From positions 1,240,001 through 1,304,000 of the forward strand of contig NZ_CP010427.1 of assembly GCF_000815225.1 (NCBI RefSeq): 64,000 bases of DNA. Reading direction: 5' to 3'. A model generated the notes under the pieces. That model was given only the letters and a program-made list of their open reading frames with translations, searched no databases and was not told where the DNA came from. Made by a program: the position numbers and the translations under genes. Of the stretch, positions 1-8,636 are shown piece after piece. Source of the stretch: Allofrancisella guangzhouensis. GTDB taxonomy: Bacteria > Pseudomonadota > Gammaproteobacteria > Francisellales > Francisellaceae. The first letter of the stretch is position 1. Each line of letters begins with the position of its first letter.

Positions 1-2
1 TA

Positions 3-491
3 GAAAAAAATATAGATATTCTGAAAGACAAAATGATGAAAAAGCAACTTGGTGTAGCTAAAGAAAATCAAACCAACTCATCTACTTTTATAGAACAAAT
101 TTCTAAAATGGACAATATAATAAAAGTTAATGATGATGTTTATTATCAAGTTGTAAAACAAGGAAATGGTAAAAAACCAAACACTGATAGTCAAGTAACA
201 ATAGCATACAAAGGAACTACTCCTGTTGTAGCTTACCGAAAAGATAATTCTAAATTAGATTCAGTTAAACAAGCTAAGCTAATAGGTCCTACTTTTGATT
301 CAAGTGATAATGCTACTTTTCCACTGACAAACCTAATTCAATGTTGGAAAGATGCTATACCAGAAATACAAGTTGGATCCACTATTATATTATACTGTGC
401 TCCCAAAGCAGCTTATGGCAGTAGAGCCCCAGCTGCAATAGGTCCTAACCAAGCACTATCTTTTGAGATAACTCTTAAAGATTTTAAATAG
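3..491 (+). CDS. FKBP-type peptidyl-prolyl isomerase, Mip-like (5' end outside window)
   Basis: The reading frame is open from the first bases of the window, so the true N-terminus lies upstream; an internal ATG at 33 is probably not the start. The visible part has a short charged helical stretch followed by an FKBP domain, with YYQVVKQGNGKKP, VTIAYKGT, FDSS and a C-terminal IGPNQALSFEITLKDF strand. This is the order seen in Mip/FkpA proteins, which dimerise through N-terminal helices and fold proteins in the periplasm. The segment between the YKGT and FDSS strands is longer than usual and the usual Val-Ile-x-Gly-Trp is replaced by LIQCWKDA. Family assignment is good; exact paralogue is not known. 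Confidence 0.85.
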   Translation, partial: EKNIDILKDKMMKKQLGVAKENQTNSSTFIEQISKMDNIIKVNDDVYYQVVKQGNGKKPNTDSQVTIAYKGTTPVVAYRKDNSKLDSVKQAKLIGPTFDSSDNATFPLTNLIQCWKDAIPEIQVGSTIILYCAPKAAYGSRAPAAIGPNQALSFEITLKDFK

Positions 492-506
492 GTTTTAATA
501 CCTACT

Positions 507-690
507 AATAGCTATTTCTACTTCTGAGTATCCTAATTCAAGCAAATTTTGTATACAATATCTATCAAGAGTTAAATGTCTATGTGCCATTTTTAGTTCC
601 TTTTCGTTTATTTGTTCTTAACAAACCTAATAAACTACATTCGGAACTCTCTTTCAACTATTTTATAACTTTGAGAATACAATCTAAGGT
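507..690 (-). mobile_element. Decayed 5'-end fragment of an IS30-family element
   Basis: These bases align by eye along their whole length with the 5' end of the intact IS30 copy at 1239-2284 (its 2106-2284 part). They include the first codons of the transposase read on the minus strand, the untranslated leader and the outer inverted repeat ending in TACAATCTA. There are many substitutions and small indels, so the fragment is clearly older than the two intact copies. The remaining transposase and the other end are missing. It lies between the FKBP stop and the next gene, and its outer end supplies the AAGG in front of that gene's ATG at 697. Confidence 0.85.
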
Positions 691-696
691 TTGAAA

Positions 697-1296
697 ATGT
701 ATTTGCTATTATCAAAAAAGAAATTGGAAAATTCAAAAGACTTTTATCTATATGATATATTCTATGAAAAAATAAGCGTGGAGTTTAAGGCTTTTAAATT
801 TAATATGCTTGGGCAATTCTATATCTATTTTGAGGATAAAAACATAAATTTGTTAAGCCCTAGATTCAAAAGCCTGATCCAAAAATATAATTTTCCCAAC
901 GAGCGAAAGGTTCCCGTAGATTATAACGGTAACAAGGTAGAGAACTCTTGTTTTGGTTTTAGCCTAATCAAAAGGCCTGGTAGAGACTCTTATGTATTTA
1001 ATATTCACAATGCATTTGTGGGACCCTTAATGGCTAAGTTTGGTCTTAGGTTTAACGGTATAGCAAGGTATGCTCTCTTTAGACAAATTGAATTACTAAA
1101 GGTTGATTCAATTTATATATCAGGAATTGTAATTAACGGTATTGTTGAACCAGTAAGCCTAAATCATTATGAAAAGATGTTTAATGAACCTAACAGTTTT
1201 AATTCAAAGAGTGATCCTGAAACTCTATATTTTTCATTGCTAGATTGTAGTCTCAATGTTTATACTGATTCCGAAATGTACCTCATTAGGTGTTAA
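697..1296 (+). pseudogene. Unknown gene, 5' part, interrupted by IS30 insertion
   Basis: About 180 native residues starting at ATG 697 (AAGG seven bases upstream; a TTG at 691 is less likely). From position 1239 the frame runs into the IS30 element, so the last 19 or so residues before the stop at 1296 are IS sequence read backwards. I do not recognise the protein; it is soluble, rich in Phe/Tyr/Lys, without signal peptide or membrane segment. Removing IS30 and one ATT repeat joins it in frame with 2288-2795, giving one protein of about 349 residues. Its opening residues (MYLLLSKKKL) faintly recall small immunity-type proteins, but this is too weak to name. Confidence 0.65.
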
Positions 1297-2284
1297 ATAA
1301 TTTAAACATTTTTTAGGTCTATTATTCAAGTCAATTTGCAACTTTCTAAGATACTGATGAGAGATATTACTAAAATCAGTACCTTTAGGAATAAATTGTC
1401 TGATATACCTATTCATGTTTTCATTTGTACCTCTTTGCCATGGACTATATGCATCTGCAAAGAATACTTTAATACCAGTTTTATTTGATAAATTTTTGTG
1501 TTTAGCAAACTCTTTACCATTATCAAAAGTAGCTGTGGTAATTTTATTACCATTTGATGCTCTGTATAAAATTTGGTTAATTGAACTAGCTGTTCTATCT
1601 TTAGCTTTGCCTAGAATTGTGAATCTACTAACTCTATCTACCATAGTCAAAATAGCTCCTTTATGATCTTTACCGACTATAGTATCACCTTCAAAATGAT
1701 ACAGCTCTTTTCTATCATTAGCTGCTTTAGGCCTTTGTGATATGTTGACTCTATCCTTTATCTTACCTTGATTTGAGGAGCCTTCTTTTTTGTATTTGTA
1801 ACGCCTACCTTTGAAGAATAATAACTGTTTAAGGTTATGTCTTTGTATAAAGTTATAAACAGCTTTAAAACTTAGCTTAGCTATACCTTCATGCTTTAAT
1901 CTACCACAAATTAACTCCGGTGATATTTTCTTTTTGAGTAAAGCTATTATCAGCTTTTTAACTTCATTAGTAAGTTTATGATTATTTGACTTTCTACGAC
2001 TACAATACAACTTATGGGCTATCTCTGCAGAATAACTTTTACCTACTTTATTCCTTTTAAGTTCATTTATAACAGCTGTTTTACTAAATCCTATTTTATT
2101 AGCTATTGCTGCTTCTAAGTATCCTAATTTAAGTAAATTTTCTATATAATATCTATCTGAAAGAGTTAAATGTCTATGTGCCATTTTTAGTTCCTGTTCG
2201 TTTATTTAAGTTCTTCTCAAACCTAATAAACTACATCTGGAACTCTCTTTCAACTATTTTAAAACTTTCAGAATACAATCTAGC
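1239..2284 (-). mobile_element. IS30-family insertion sequence, copy A (1046 bp)
   Basis: The element is bounded by imperfect inverted repeats beginning GCTAGATTGTA (about 22 bp, three mismatches) and flanked by a 3-bp direct repeat ATT at 1236-1238 and 2285-2287. It carries one transposase gene on the minus strand. Its sequence matches the copy at 53544-54589 wherever I compared them, and the two transposases are identical in all 314 residues, so transposition was recent. It interrupts an unknown gene whose halves are in frame on either side. Confidence 0.92.
1240..2184 (-). CDS. IS30-family transposase, copy A
   Basis: A 314-residue DDE transposase. An N-terminal helix-turn-helix (around residues 6-45, LTLSDRYYIENLLKLGY then SKTAVINELKRN) is followed by the catalytic core with FEGDTIVG (Asp167), ATFDNGKEF (Asp221) and NENMNRYIRQF (Glu255), the IS30 signature. 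The stop codon lies inside the terminal inverted repeat. Length is normal for the family and nothing is broken, so it is probably active. It is identical in protein sequence to the copy at 53644-54588. Confidence 0.95.
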   Translation of the reverse strand: MAHRHLTLSDRYYIENLLKLGYLEAAIANKIGFSKTAVINELKRNKVGKSYSAEIAHKLYCSRRKSNNHKLTNEVKKLIIALLKKKISPELICGRLKHEGIAKLSFKAVYNFIQRHNLKQLLFFKGRRYKYKKEGSSNQGKIKDRVNISQRPKAANDRKELYHFEGDTIVGKDHKGAILTMVDRVSRFTILGKAKDRTASSINQILYRASNGNKITTATFDNGKEFAKHKNLSNKTGIKVFFADAYSPWQRGTNENMNRYIRQFIPKGTDFSNISHQYLRKLQIDLNNRPKKCLNYLTPNEVHFGISINIETTI

Positions 2285-2795
2285 ATTTAAAAATTATCCG
2301 TTACAAGATAAACCTGAAGAGACATTTTTAGGATTGAAAGGATGGGGCTATATCATTTCTAAATTAGTTCGTGACTTAGGAGGAAGTATAGTAGTTCTTA
2401 AATATAAAAACCGACAAGAGCGTCAACAAAAAAAATGTTTACATGGAGCAGATCTAATTATAAAAGTTGGTGACATCAAAAATGGATTATCTATGCAACA
2501 TATTGAACTAGCTCATAAACTTTCATGGCGTATAGATGCTTGCCTAGAAAAAATGGATACTCGTCGTCTATCACCATGGCGTAATGAAAATTCACGTGCT
2601 TTCCACTTAACCCTAGAACAAGAGCAGTTAGTACGGCAAATTATAACTAAAAATACTGCTTTAAGTATTGATGATTTGGTTAAATATGTAGATTTAGTAA
2701 ATCCAAGTCATAACAGTATTGGGATTGAAGGTTCTGTCCATCATATAAAAAGTTTTAATATAAAAACTAAGTTCAGTACACAAAATAATAAATGA
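2178..2795 (+). pseudogene. Unknown gene, 3' part, interrupted by IS30 insertion
   Basis: Only 2288-2795 is native: the first 36 or so codons of this open frame lie in the IS30 end. The native part (about 168 residues) is soluble and basic, with stretches such as FLGLKGWGYIISKL, VVLKYKNRQERQQKK and ACLEKMDTRRLSPW. I do not recognise a family. It joins in frame to the 5' part at 697-1238 when the element and one ATT are removed, so the two pieces are most simply one disrupted gene. Whether the fragment is still expressed from the IS end is unknown. Confidence 0.6.
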
Positions 2796-3111
2796 TATTA
2801 CTGATAATAAAAAAGCTGTAAAATACTTTTAGATAGAGGGGAATACCTATTCAATGGAGTTGATTATTTTTTGATGCGTACTCATTTTATTTTTCCTTAA
2901 TTTGACACCTTATTTCACTTATAGTGTTAGATTAAGGCCAATTTTTTTAGCCTCTACTTTTTTCTAACAAACAATCATAAAACTCTTTCATTCAAGTATT
3001 AAACCTACAAGTAACTAAACCTCTCATTATAGAATTACTATTTTCTCACTTATATTATTTAGATATTACTGTTAAAATCTTGACCAAGCTTATTGAATTT
3101 TAAACACACCC
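2796..3111. other. Non-coding stretch upstream of the flippase gene
   Basis: AT-rich, with no convincing gene. It contains a TTGACA at 2902-2907 within a 14-base stretch (ATTTGACACCTTA) that is nearly repeated before the small secreted-protein gene at 11934, but no well-spaced -10 follows. A weak AGGC/GCCT hairpin with a T-rich tail near 2936-2965 could end transcription of the disrupted upstream gene. Confidence 0.3.
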
Positions 3112-4383
3112 TTGCTAAAAAGAATTTTTTCTAATCATATACTATCAAAATCATTATTGACGATGTTTGTCCAAGCTCTTGGACAAGGTTGTGCTTTTAT
3201 TACCGCTATACTTTTAGCTAGGCACCTTAATATTAATGAATATGGATACTATATATTTGGAGTAACAGTTGCAACAATTTTAGCTGTAATAGCAACTATG
3301 GGCGCTGGTGGAATACTAGCACGTACATGGGGTAAATCTGATCTATTTACTTACCAAAGAGATAAAGAAACTTTTCTAGTACAAAACTGGTATTTTAAAA
3401 GAGGTATATTAATTATACTCGCTGTCATTTCATTAATATTTTCTTATAGTCACTTTAAGGATTCTGTTAACTACATTGAGATATTTGCGTTACTTTTTAC
3501 TATTCCATTTTTTATAGCTAACATTTTACAGTCTTTTTTTGTTGCAAAGAGAGTCGTAGTTTTGGCAAATCTACTACAACTTGGTTTACGTATAATTATG
3601 CTATTGATAACTCTTTATTTTATCGTTTGGCATATAAATGCTACTGTAACTTTAGTCTCTAATATGGCAGCTTTTATGTTTATATATATAGCTCTAGTAT
3701 GGCTAATCCAGCTTAAAAAATACTCCTTTAAAAACTCTAAACCTAGTGGCAGTAACCTATCATTTGCACTCATGCAATGGGGACTTTTACTTCTATCTCA
3801 AATAGATATTTTGATATTAAAAGGGATATCAGACACTAAAAGTATAGCTTTATTTGGTGTAGCCTTACAGTTAAGTGCTTTAGTAAGTTTTGTGCTAAAT
3901 GCTGTAAATGCAAATATCCTTTCACAGATTGCCGATGATTATAAAAACTGTTCTCTCATAGAATTTCAAAAACGCGTAACATCATATACAAAGATTATTT
4001 TCTTTTTATCAATTTTTGCAATAGTAGTGCTTTTGGTATGTGGCTACCCTATTACGTTATTATATGGTGAGCAATATACTATTTCTTATTTCATTTTCTC
4101 AATCTTAATGATAGGACAAATAATAAATGTATTGTCTGGGTGCGTTGCTACTATTCTAAATATGGCAGGGTATGAGAAAAAAACTTGTATAGCTTTTTAT
4201 ATTGCTTTACTCATAAATATAGTTTTAGGGATTATATTTACGAAAATTTGGGGAGTATATGGCTTAGCTGCAGCTTCTAGCTTATCCATGACATATTGGA
4301 ATATACATCTACTATATCAAGTAGTTACAAAGATCAAAATTAACCCGACTATATTCATAAAGATAGAAAAACACCTAACTTAG
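3112..4383 (+). CDS. Polysaccharide flippase-like membrane protein (MOP superfamily, Wzx-type)
   Basis: 423 residues with about twelve to fourteen hydrophobic segments spread over the whole length and a conserved-looking N-terminus (SLLTMFVQALGQGCAFITAI, then ARHLNINEYGYYIFG) that is typical of Wzx/RfbX O-antigen and polysaccharide transporters, which flip lipid-linked sugars across the inner membrane. The start is TTG at 3112; the frame has a stop just upstream and no ATG nearby, and I see no strong ribosome site. No glycosyltransferase or polymerase gene is adjacent, so it is an orphan and its substrate cannot be inferred. Confidence 0.75.
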   Translation: MLKRIFSNHILSKSLLTMFVQALGQGCAFITAILLARHLNINEYGYYIFGVTVATILAVIATMGAGGILARTWGKSDLFTYQRDKETFLVQNWYFKRGILIILAVISLIFSYSHFKDSVNYIEIFALLFTIPFFIANILQSFFVAKRVVVLANLLQLGLRIIMLLITLYFIVWHINATVTLVSNMAAFMFIYIALVWLIQLKKYSFKNSKPSGSNLSFALMQWGLLLLSQIDILILKGISDTKSIALFGVALQLSALVSFVLNAVNANILSQIADDYKNCSLIEFQKRVTSYTKIIFFLSIFAIVVLLVCGYPITLLYGEQYTISYFIFSILMIGQIINVLSGCVATILNMAGYEKKTCIAFYIALLINIVLGIIFTKIWGVYGLAAASSLSMTYWNIHLLYQVVTKIKINPTIFIKIEKHLT

Positions 4384-4592
4384 CCAAGTTTATTTGAAGC
4401 AATATTATTTTGTTGTGCAGCATTATTAAGGTTTTTAGAAGCATCATTAACTGCTTTATCAACCGCATGTCTAGCTTGATTGACTGATTTACTTTCAATA
4501 TTAGGGATAAAAAGTAATACTAAAACCAATATGACACAAATAAAAAAAGTAATTATATGCTTATTTCTTTGTTTTTTAAATTTATTCTTCAT
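4380..4592 (-). CDS. Small single-pass membrane protein, unknown
   Basis: 70 residues: a basic N-terminus (KNKFKKQRNKH), one hydrophobic segment at about residues 13-31, then a polar Asn/Ala-rich helix-prone tail (NQARHAVDKAVNDASKNL, AAQQNN). This fits an N-in or tail-out membrane-anchored small protein. Its stop overlaps the stop of the flippase gene on the other strand by four bases. No family recognised. Confidence 0.5.
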   Translation of the reverse strand: MKNKFKKQRNKHIITFFICVILVLVLLFIPNIESKSVNQARHAVDKAVNDASKNLNNAAQQNNIASNKLG

Positions 4593-4673
4593 ACAAAATC
4601 AAAACTTTAAACGTTTAGAATAAAAAGGATACTAAATATTATAATCCTTTAAATGATTCAATTTAAGCGTTAT

Positions 4674-4916
4674 TTAGCAATCACTGCTTGCTGTTAACTT
4701 AATAACACAGTTTGTAGAACCATCCAACATATTAGCTAAATTTTCTGCCATTACTATTTGAGTATCATCTAGTTTATTTGCAGTAGCAGTCATAACATTG
4801 TATATACTATCGCCTATAGCTTTTATAGCCCCGTAGATACCATTACCAATTATTTTAGCAACCATTATAGTCTTTAATTTTAGGGTATTAGAAAATTTTT
4901 CAAATAGAAATGTCAT
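4674..4916 (-). CDS. Small hypothetical protein
   Basis: 80 residues with Ala/Ile-rich moderately hydrophobic stretches (around residues 17-45) and two cysteines near the C-terminus (NCVIKLTASSDC). No recognisable signal peptide or domain. It lies between another small unknown gene and the cydDC operon, on the opposite strand to cydD. Coding status rests only on the open frame and its placement, so confidence is moderate. Confidence 0.4.
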   Translation of the reverse strand: MTFLFEKFSNTLKLKTIMVAKIIGNGIYGAIKAIGDSIYNVMTATANKLDDTQIVMAENLANMLDGSTNCVIKLTASSDC

Positions 4917-5017
4917 AATTTTATAAAATTTTGGTAGTTTAAGTTCTAAGACAGCTATAGAAGTTTAAATACTATATAATATCGCTTATACTTTTTTTTA
5001 AAAAATACACTAGTCAA

Positions 5018-6802
5018 ATGCAAAGCTCAGCAGTATCAAAACAGGATAAAAAATCAGCTCGCAAATGGTTAAATGAAATATCTTTACCTGCAAAATTATG
5101 GATAAAATTAACTGTAATCATAAGCTTTGTTAGTGGTTTACTACTTATCGGACAACTCTATCTATTGGCTCATATTTCATATGATGCTTATTTACAAAAA
5201 CAGTCTTTTGATCAGTTAAAAATATATTTTTTTGTTATAGTCATAATAGTAGTTTTTAGAGCTAGTTTAAGTTGGTTACGTGAAATAGTAAGCTACAAAG
5301 CTGCCATTATTGTAAAAAAACAACTCCGTGAAGATATAATAGCTCATATTAATAAACTTGGACCTATTGGTGTTAGCCAAACATCAAATGCTAATATTAT
5401 CAGTAGTGCTATGGAACAAGTTGAAGGCTTAACAGGCTTTCTAACTAAATTTTTACCACAAGTAACCTCATCTGGTCTATTACCATTAGCTATTTTAGCT
5501 TTTATATTTCCACAAAGTTTTGTAGCTGGAATTATCTTATTAATTTGTGCTCCTTTGATACCACTATTTATGGTAATTGTTGGACTAGGAGCTGAGTCTG
5601 AAAGCCAAAAACACTTTAAAAGTTTAACTCGCATGAGTCTGATATTTTTAGATACTTTAAAAGGCTTAACAACTTTAAAACTTTTTAATAAAAGTAAATC
5701 CCAAAGTGACAAGATTTTCCAAGCTTCAGATAGTTATAGAATCCGTACTATGAAAGTCTTAAAGATTGCTTTTTTATCATCTGCTGTCTTAGAGCTATTT
5801 GCAGCTGCATCTATAGCATTAGTAGCAATATACTTAGGTATGGGTTTTATAAACGCTGGAGCTGGTAATAATATCTGGTGGTCTTTGCATAACTTAAACC
5901 TTCAGGGTGCTTTGTTTATACTTTTACTTGCTCCTGAATTTTTTATGCCATTGCGTGAACTAAGCACTCATTATCATGCAAAAGCTGAAGCTGTTGGAGC
6001 AGCTGTAGAAATAGCAAAAATATTTGATATGCAGCCACACTCTCAAACTAAAGATATAGAACTAGTAGACACTATAAAAACTATCGATATACAAAATTTA
6101 ACAGTAAAATACGGTGATAGAATTGCTATTGATAATATATCTTTAGGAATACACAACAAACAAAAAATTGCTATAGTTGGAGCTAGTGGTGCTGGTAAGA
6201 CTACACTTATTAATACAATTCTTGGCTTTATAGGATACCAGGGAAATATAATTATTAATGGTTCTATAGAGCTTAAAGAGATACAAGAAAAATCTTGGCT
6301 TAAAAATATTTCTTGGCTAGGTCAAAATGCTTCTTTATTTAAAGGCTCAATCAAAGATAATCTAACCCTTGCAAATAATAAAGCTTCAGATAAAGAGTTA
6401 GCCAAGGCTATAGATCAGGCAAGTTTAGGTAATTTTATGAAATCATTACCTAATGGACTTGAAACTCAAATAGGTGAACAAAACCTTGGTGTATCGGGTG
6501 GACAAGCTCAACGATTAGCTCTAGCAAGAGCATACTTAAAACCACACAATCTTTTAATCCTTGATGAGCCAACAGCCAGTCTAGATAAAGATACTGAAAC
6601 TAAAGTCATAGAGTCATTAAAATCTAACTGGCAAGATAAAACTGTTATTATGCTAACTCATAAACTAAGCTTTCTTGAGTGTGTAGACAAAATTTATGTA
6701 TTAGACAATGGCAAGCTTATTCAGCAAGGAACTTTTAAAGAATTAGTTGAAAAAGAAAGTGGAGAGTTTTACAACTTTTATAAAAATGAGGTGACTATAT
6801 GA
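5018..6802 (+). CDS. cydD: CydD, ABC exporter subunit for cysteine/glutathione (cytochrome bd assembly)
   Basis: 594 residues. An N-terminal membrane domain (about residues 25-320) is fused to an ATPase domain with Walker A GASGAGKTT (about 388-396), signature LGVSGGQAQRLALARA and Walker B LLILDEP. It pairs with CydC, whose start codon overlaps this stop (ATGA at 6799-6802). In characterised bacteria CydDC exports cysteine and glutathione, or moves haem-related cargo, to the periplasm, which is needed for cytochrome bd maturation. The family is clear from the tandem arrangement and the PHSQ/LREL region before the ATPase. No cydAB genes are in the window. Confidence 0.9.
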   Translation: MQSSAVSKQDKKSARKWLNEISLPAKLWIKLTVIISFVSGLLLIGQLYLLAHISYDAYLQKQSFDQLKIYFFVIVIIVVFRASLSWLREIVSYKAAIIVKKQLREDIIAHINKLGPIGVSQTSNANIISSAMEQVEGLTGFLTKFLPQVTSSGLLPLAILAFIFPQSFVAGIILLICAPLIPLFMVIVGLGAESESQKHFKSLTRMSLIFLDTLKGLTTLKLFNKSKSQSDKIFQASDSYRIRTMKVLKIAFLSSAVLELFAAASIALVAIYLGMGFINAGAGNNIWWSLHNLNLQGALFILLLAPEFFMPLRELSTHYHAKAEAVGAAVEIAKIFDMQPHSQTKDIELVDTIKTIDIQNLTVKYGDRIAIDNISLGIHNKQKIAIVGASGAGKTTLINTILGFIGYQGNIIINGSIELKEIQEKSWLKNISWLGQNASLFKGSIKDNLTLANNKASDKELAKAIDQASLGNFMKSLPNGLETQIGEQNLGVSGGQAQRLALARAYLKPHNLLILDEPTASLDKDTETKVIESLKSNWQDKTVIMLTHKLSFLECVDKIYVLDNGKLIQQGTFKELVEKESGEFYNFYKNEVTI

Positions 6803-8445
6803 GAGATCTAATACCTTTTATAAAACTCTTTAAAAATCAATCCAAATGGATGCTTTTAGGAACTCTATTAGCATGGTCGACTATACTGATGGGTATTGGA
6901 CTTATGTCTTTATCAGGTTGGTTTATATCATATACAGGATACCTAGCTACAACTACCTATGCTATAGCAACTTCTTTTAATTATTTTTATCCTGCTGCTG
7001 GAGTGAGAACATTTTCCCTAGGTAGGATTGTTAGTAGATATGGTGAAAGAATACTTACTCATGAAGCTACATTCAAAATCATCACAGATATATGTGTATG
7101 GTTTTATCAAAAGCTTGAACCTCTTGCACCGTCACATTTATACAAGTATAAAAGTGGTGATTTACTAACTAGATTAGTAAATGATATTACAGCTTTGGAT
7201 AATCTATATATTCGCATACTTTCACCAACTATTGTTTTTGTATTAGCAACTTTTGTCATAGCTTTATTGTTTAGCTTTTTTAGTTTTACCTTAGCTATTT
7301 TTACAGCCTTAGCTTTATTATTCATTGGTTTTATAATACCTTTATTTAACAGCGTTTTAGCTTTTAAAAAATCACATTCTTTAAATAACAAAAGTGGTGA
7401 ATTAAAAATTGATACAGTTGAACACGTTAACTCCCTGGCTGAATTAAAAATATTTGACTTAGAAAATAAACATTTTGAGAAGATAAAACAACATAACCTA
7501 GAGTTATTACAACAAGAAGCTAAGCTAAGTATTATTAGCGGTTTTGGTAGTGCTCTTATGACTTTAGCTCTTGGTTTAATTATAGTCATGGTGACAATAT
7601 TTGCAGTTAAATTAACAAATGAAGGTTCAATAAATGGAGCTTTTATTGCCCTAATATTTTTAGCTATTATGGCGATGTTTGAATCAATTATGCCTTTACC
7701 ACTTGCATATCAATATCTTGGAAAAACCCTCTCTGCAGCTAAAAGGATTTTAAATATTACAGACTCAAAGCCAGATATTAACTACTTAAGTGAATATAAA
7801 CCCATAAATAACTATGATATAAAATTTGATCAAGTGTCATTTGGCTACAACGATGATCAGCAGATATTTAATAATTTCTCTCTTGAAATAAAAACTGGTG
7901 AAAAGATAGCTTTATTTGCCCCAACAGGCAATGGTAAATCTACCCTTATAAATCTTCTAGCAAGATTTTGGGATGTCAAACAAGGCAGTCTATCTATAGG
8001 TGAAACAAGTATCAAAAAAATTAGCGAAGATCAGCTAAGAAACCTAATGACTGTCATAAATCAATCCCCACATATCTTTAACTCTACTATTAGAGAAAAC
8101 TTGCTACTAGCAAAAGATAACGCTACAGATGATGAACTTTACCAAGCTTTGGAAAACGTTTTATTAGCTGATTATGTAAAATCTTTACCAAAAGGTTTAG
8201 ATACTTGGACAGGTGAGCTTGGCAAGCACCTTTCAGGAGGACAACAAAAACGCCTTGCCCTAGCACGAGCTTTTTTACAAGATAAACCTATCATAATCTT
8301 AGACGAGCCAACTGAAGGCTTAGATAAAGAAACTGAAAAAGTTGTTTTTAATAACTTATGTAAACTAATAAAAAATAAGACGGTTATTTTTATCACTCAT
8401 AATATTAAGCTACTAGAAAGTTTTGATAAGGTGGTTAAACTATAA
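6799..8445 (+). CDS. cydC: CydC, partner ABC exporter subunit (cytochrome bd assembly)
   Basis: 548 residues with the typical CydC opening (SLSGWFISYTGYLA, then PAAGVRTFSLGRIVSRYGER) in the first membrane segments, followed by an ATPase domain with Walker A APTGNGKST (about residue 374), signature LSGGQQKRLALARA and Walker B IIILDEP. It is translationally coupled to cydD by a four-base overlap. The heterodimer CydDC acts in the inner membrane. Length and motifs are intact. Confidence 0.92.
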   Translation: MRDLIPFIKLFKNQSKWMLLGTLLAWSTILMGIGLMSLSGWFISYTGYLATTTYAIATSFNYFYPAAGVRTFSLGRIVSRYGERILTHEATFKIITDICVWFYQKLEPLAPSHLYKYKSGDLLTRLVNDITALDNLYIRILSPTIVFVLATFVIALLFSFFSFTLAIFTALALLFIGFIIPLFNSVLAFKKSHSLNNKSGELKIDTVEHVNSLAELKIFDLENKHFEKIKQHNLELLQQEAKLSIISGFGSALMTLALGLIIVMVTIFAVKLTNEGSINGAFIALIFLAIMAMFESIMPLPLAYQYLGKTLSAAKRILNITDSKPDINYLSEYKPINNYDIKFDQVSFGYNDDQQIFNNFSLEIKTGEKIALFAPTGNGKSTLINLLARFWDVKQGSLSIGETSIKKISEDQLRNLMTVINQSPHIFNSTIRENLLLAKDNATDDELYQALENVLLADYVKSLPKGLDTWTGELGKHLSGGQQKRLALARAFLQDKPIIILDEPTEGLDKETEKVVFNNLCKLIKNKTVIFITHNIKLLESFDKVVKL

Positions 8446-8636
8446 CTATACTTATCATTAACATATTAATAGCTCACTCAACTGACTTATGTAAAAAAAT
8501 ACCTGGCATTCCAACTCTACTGGTAGATACATCATAAATATATTATGGAAATAAAGAACTTCTGTCTATGAAACTGTAGCATTAAGAGTGGTAGTAGCTA
8601 GTCAATTTTTAAGCAAAACTAAAGCAGCTAAGATCA

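Noticed and set aside
33-491. ATG at 33 as the start of the FKBP gene
   Set aside because: The frame is open upstream to the window edge and the N-terminal helical region of Mip-like proteins is longer, so the gene is simply cut by the window.
1415-1666. Plus-strand frame inside IS30 copy A (and its mirror in copy B at 54162-54413)
   Set aside because: It is the antisense shadow of the transposase gene and occurs in both copies for that reason only.
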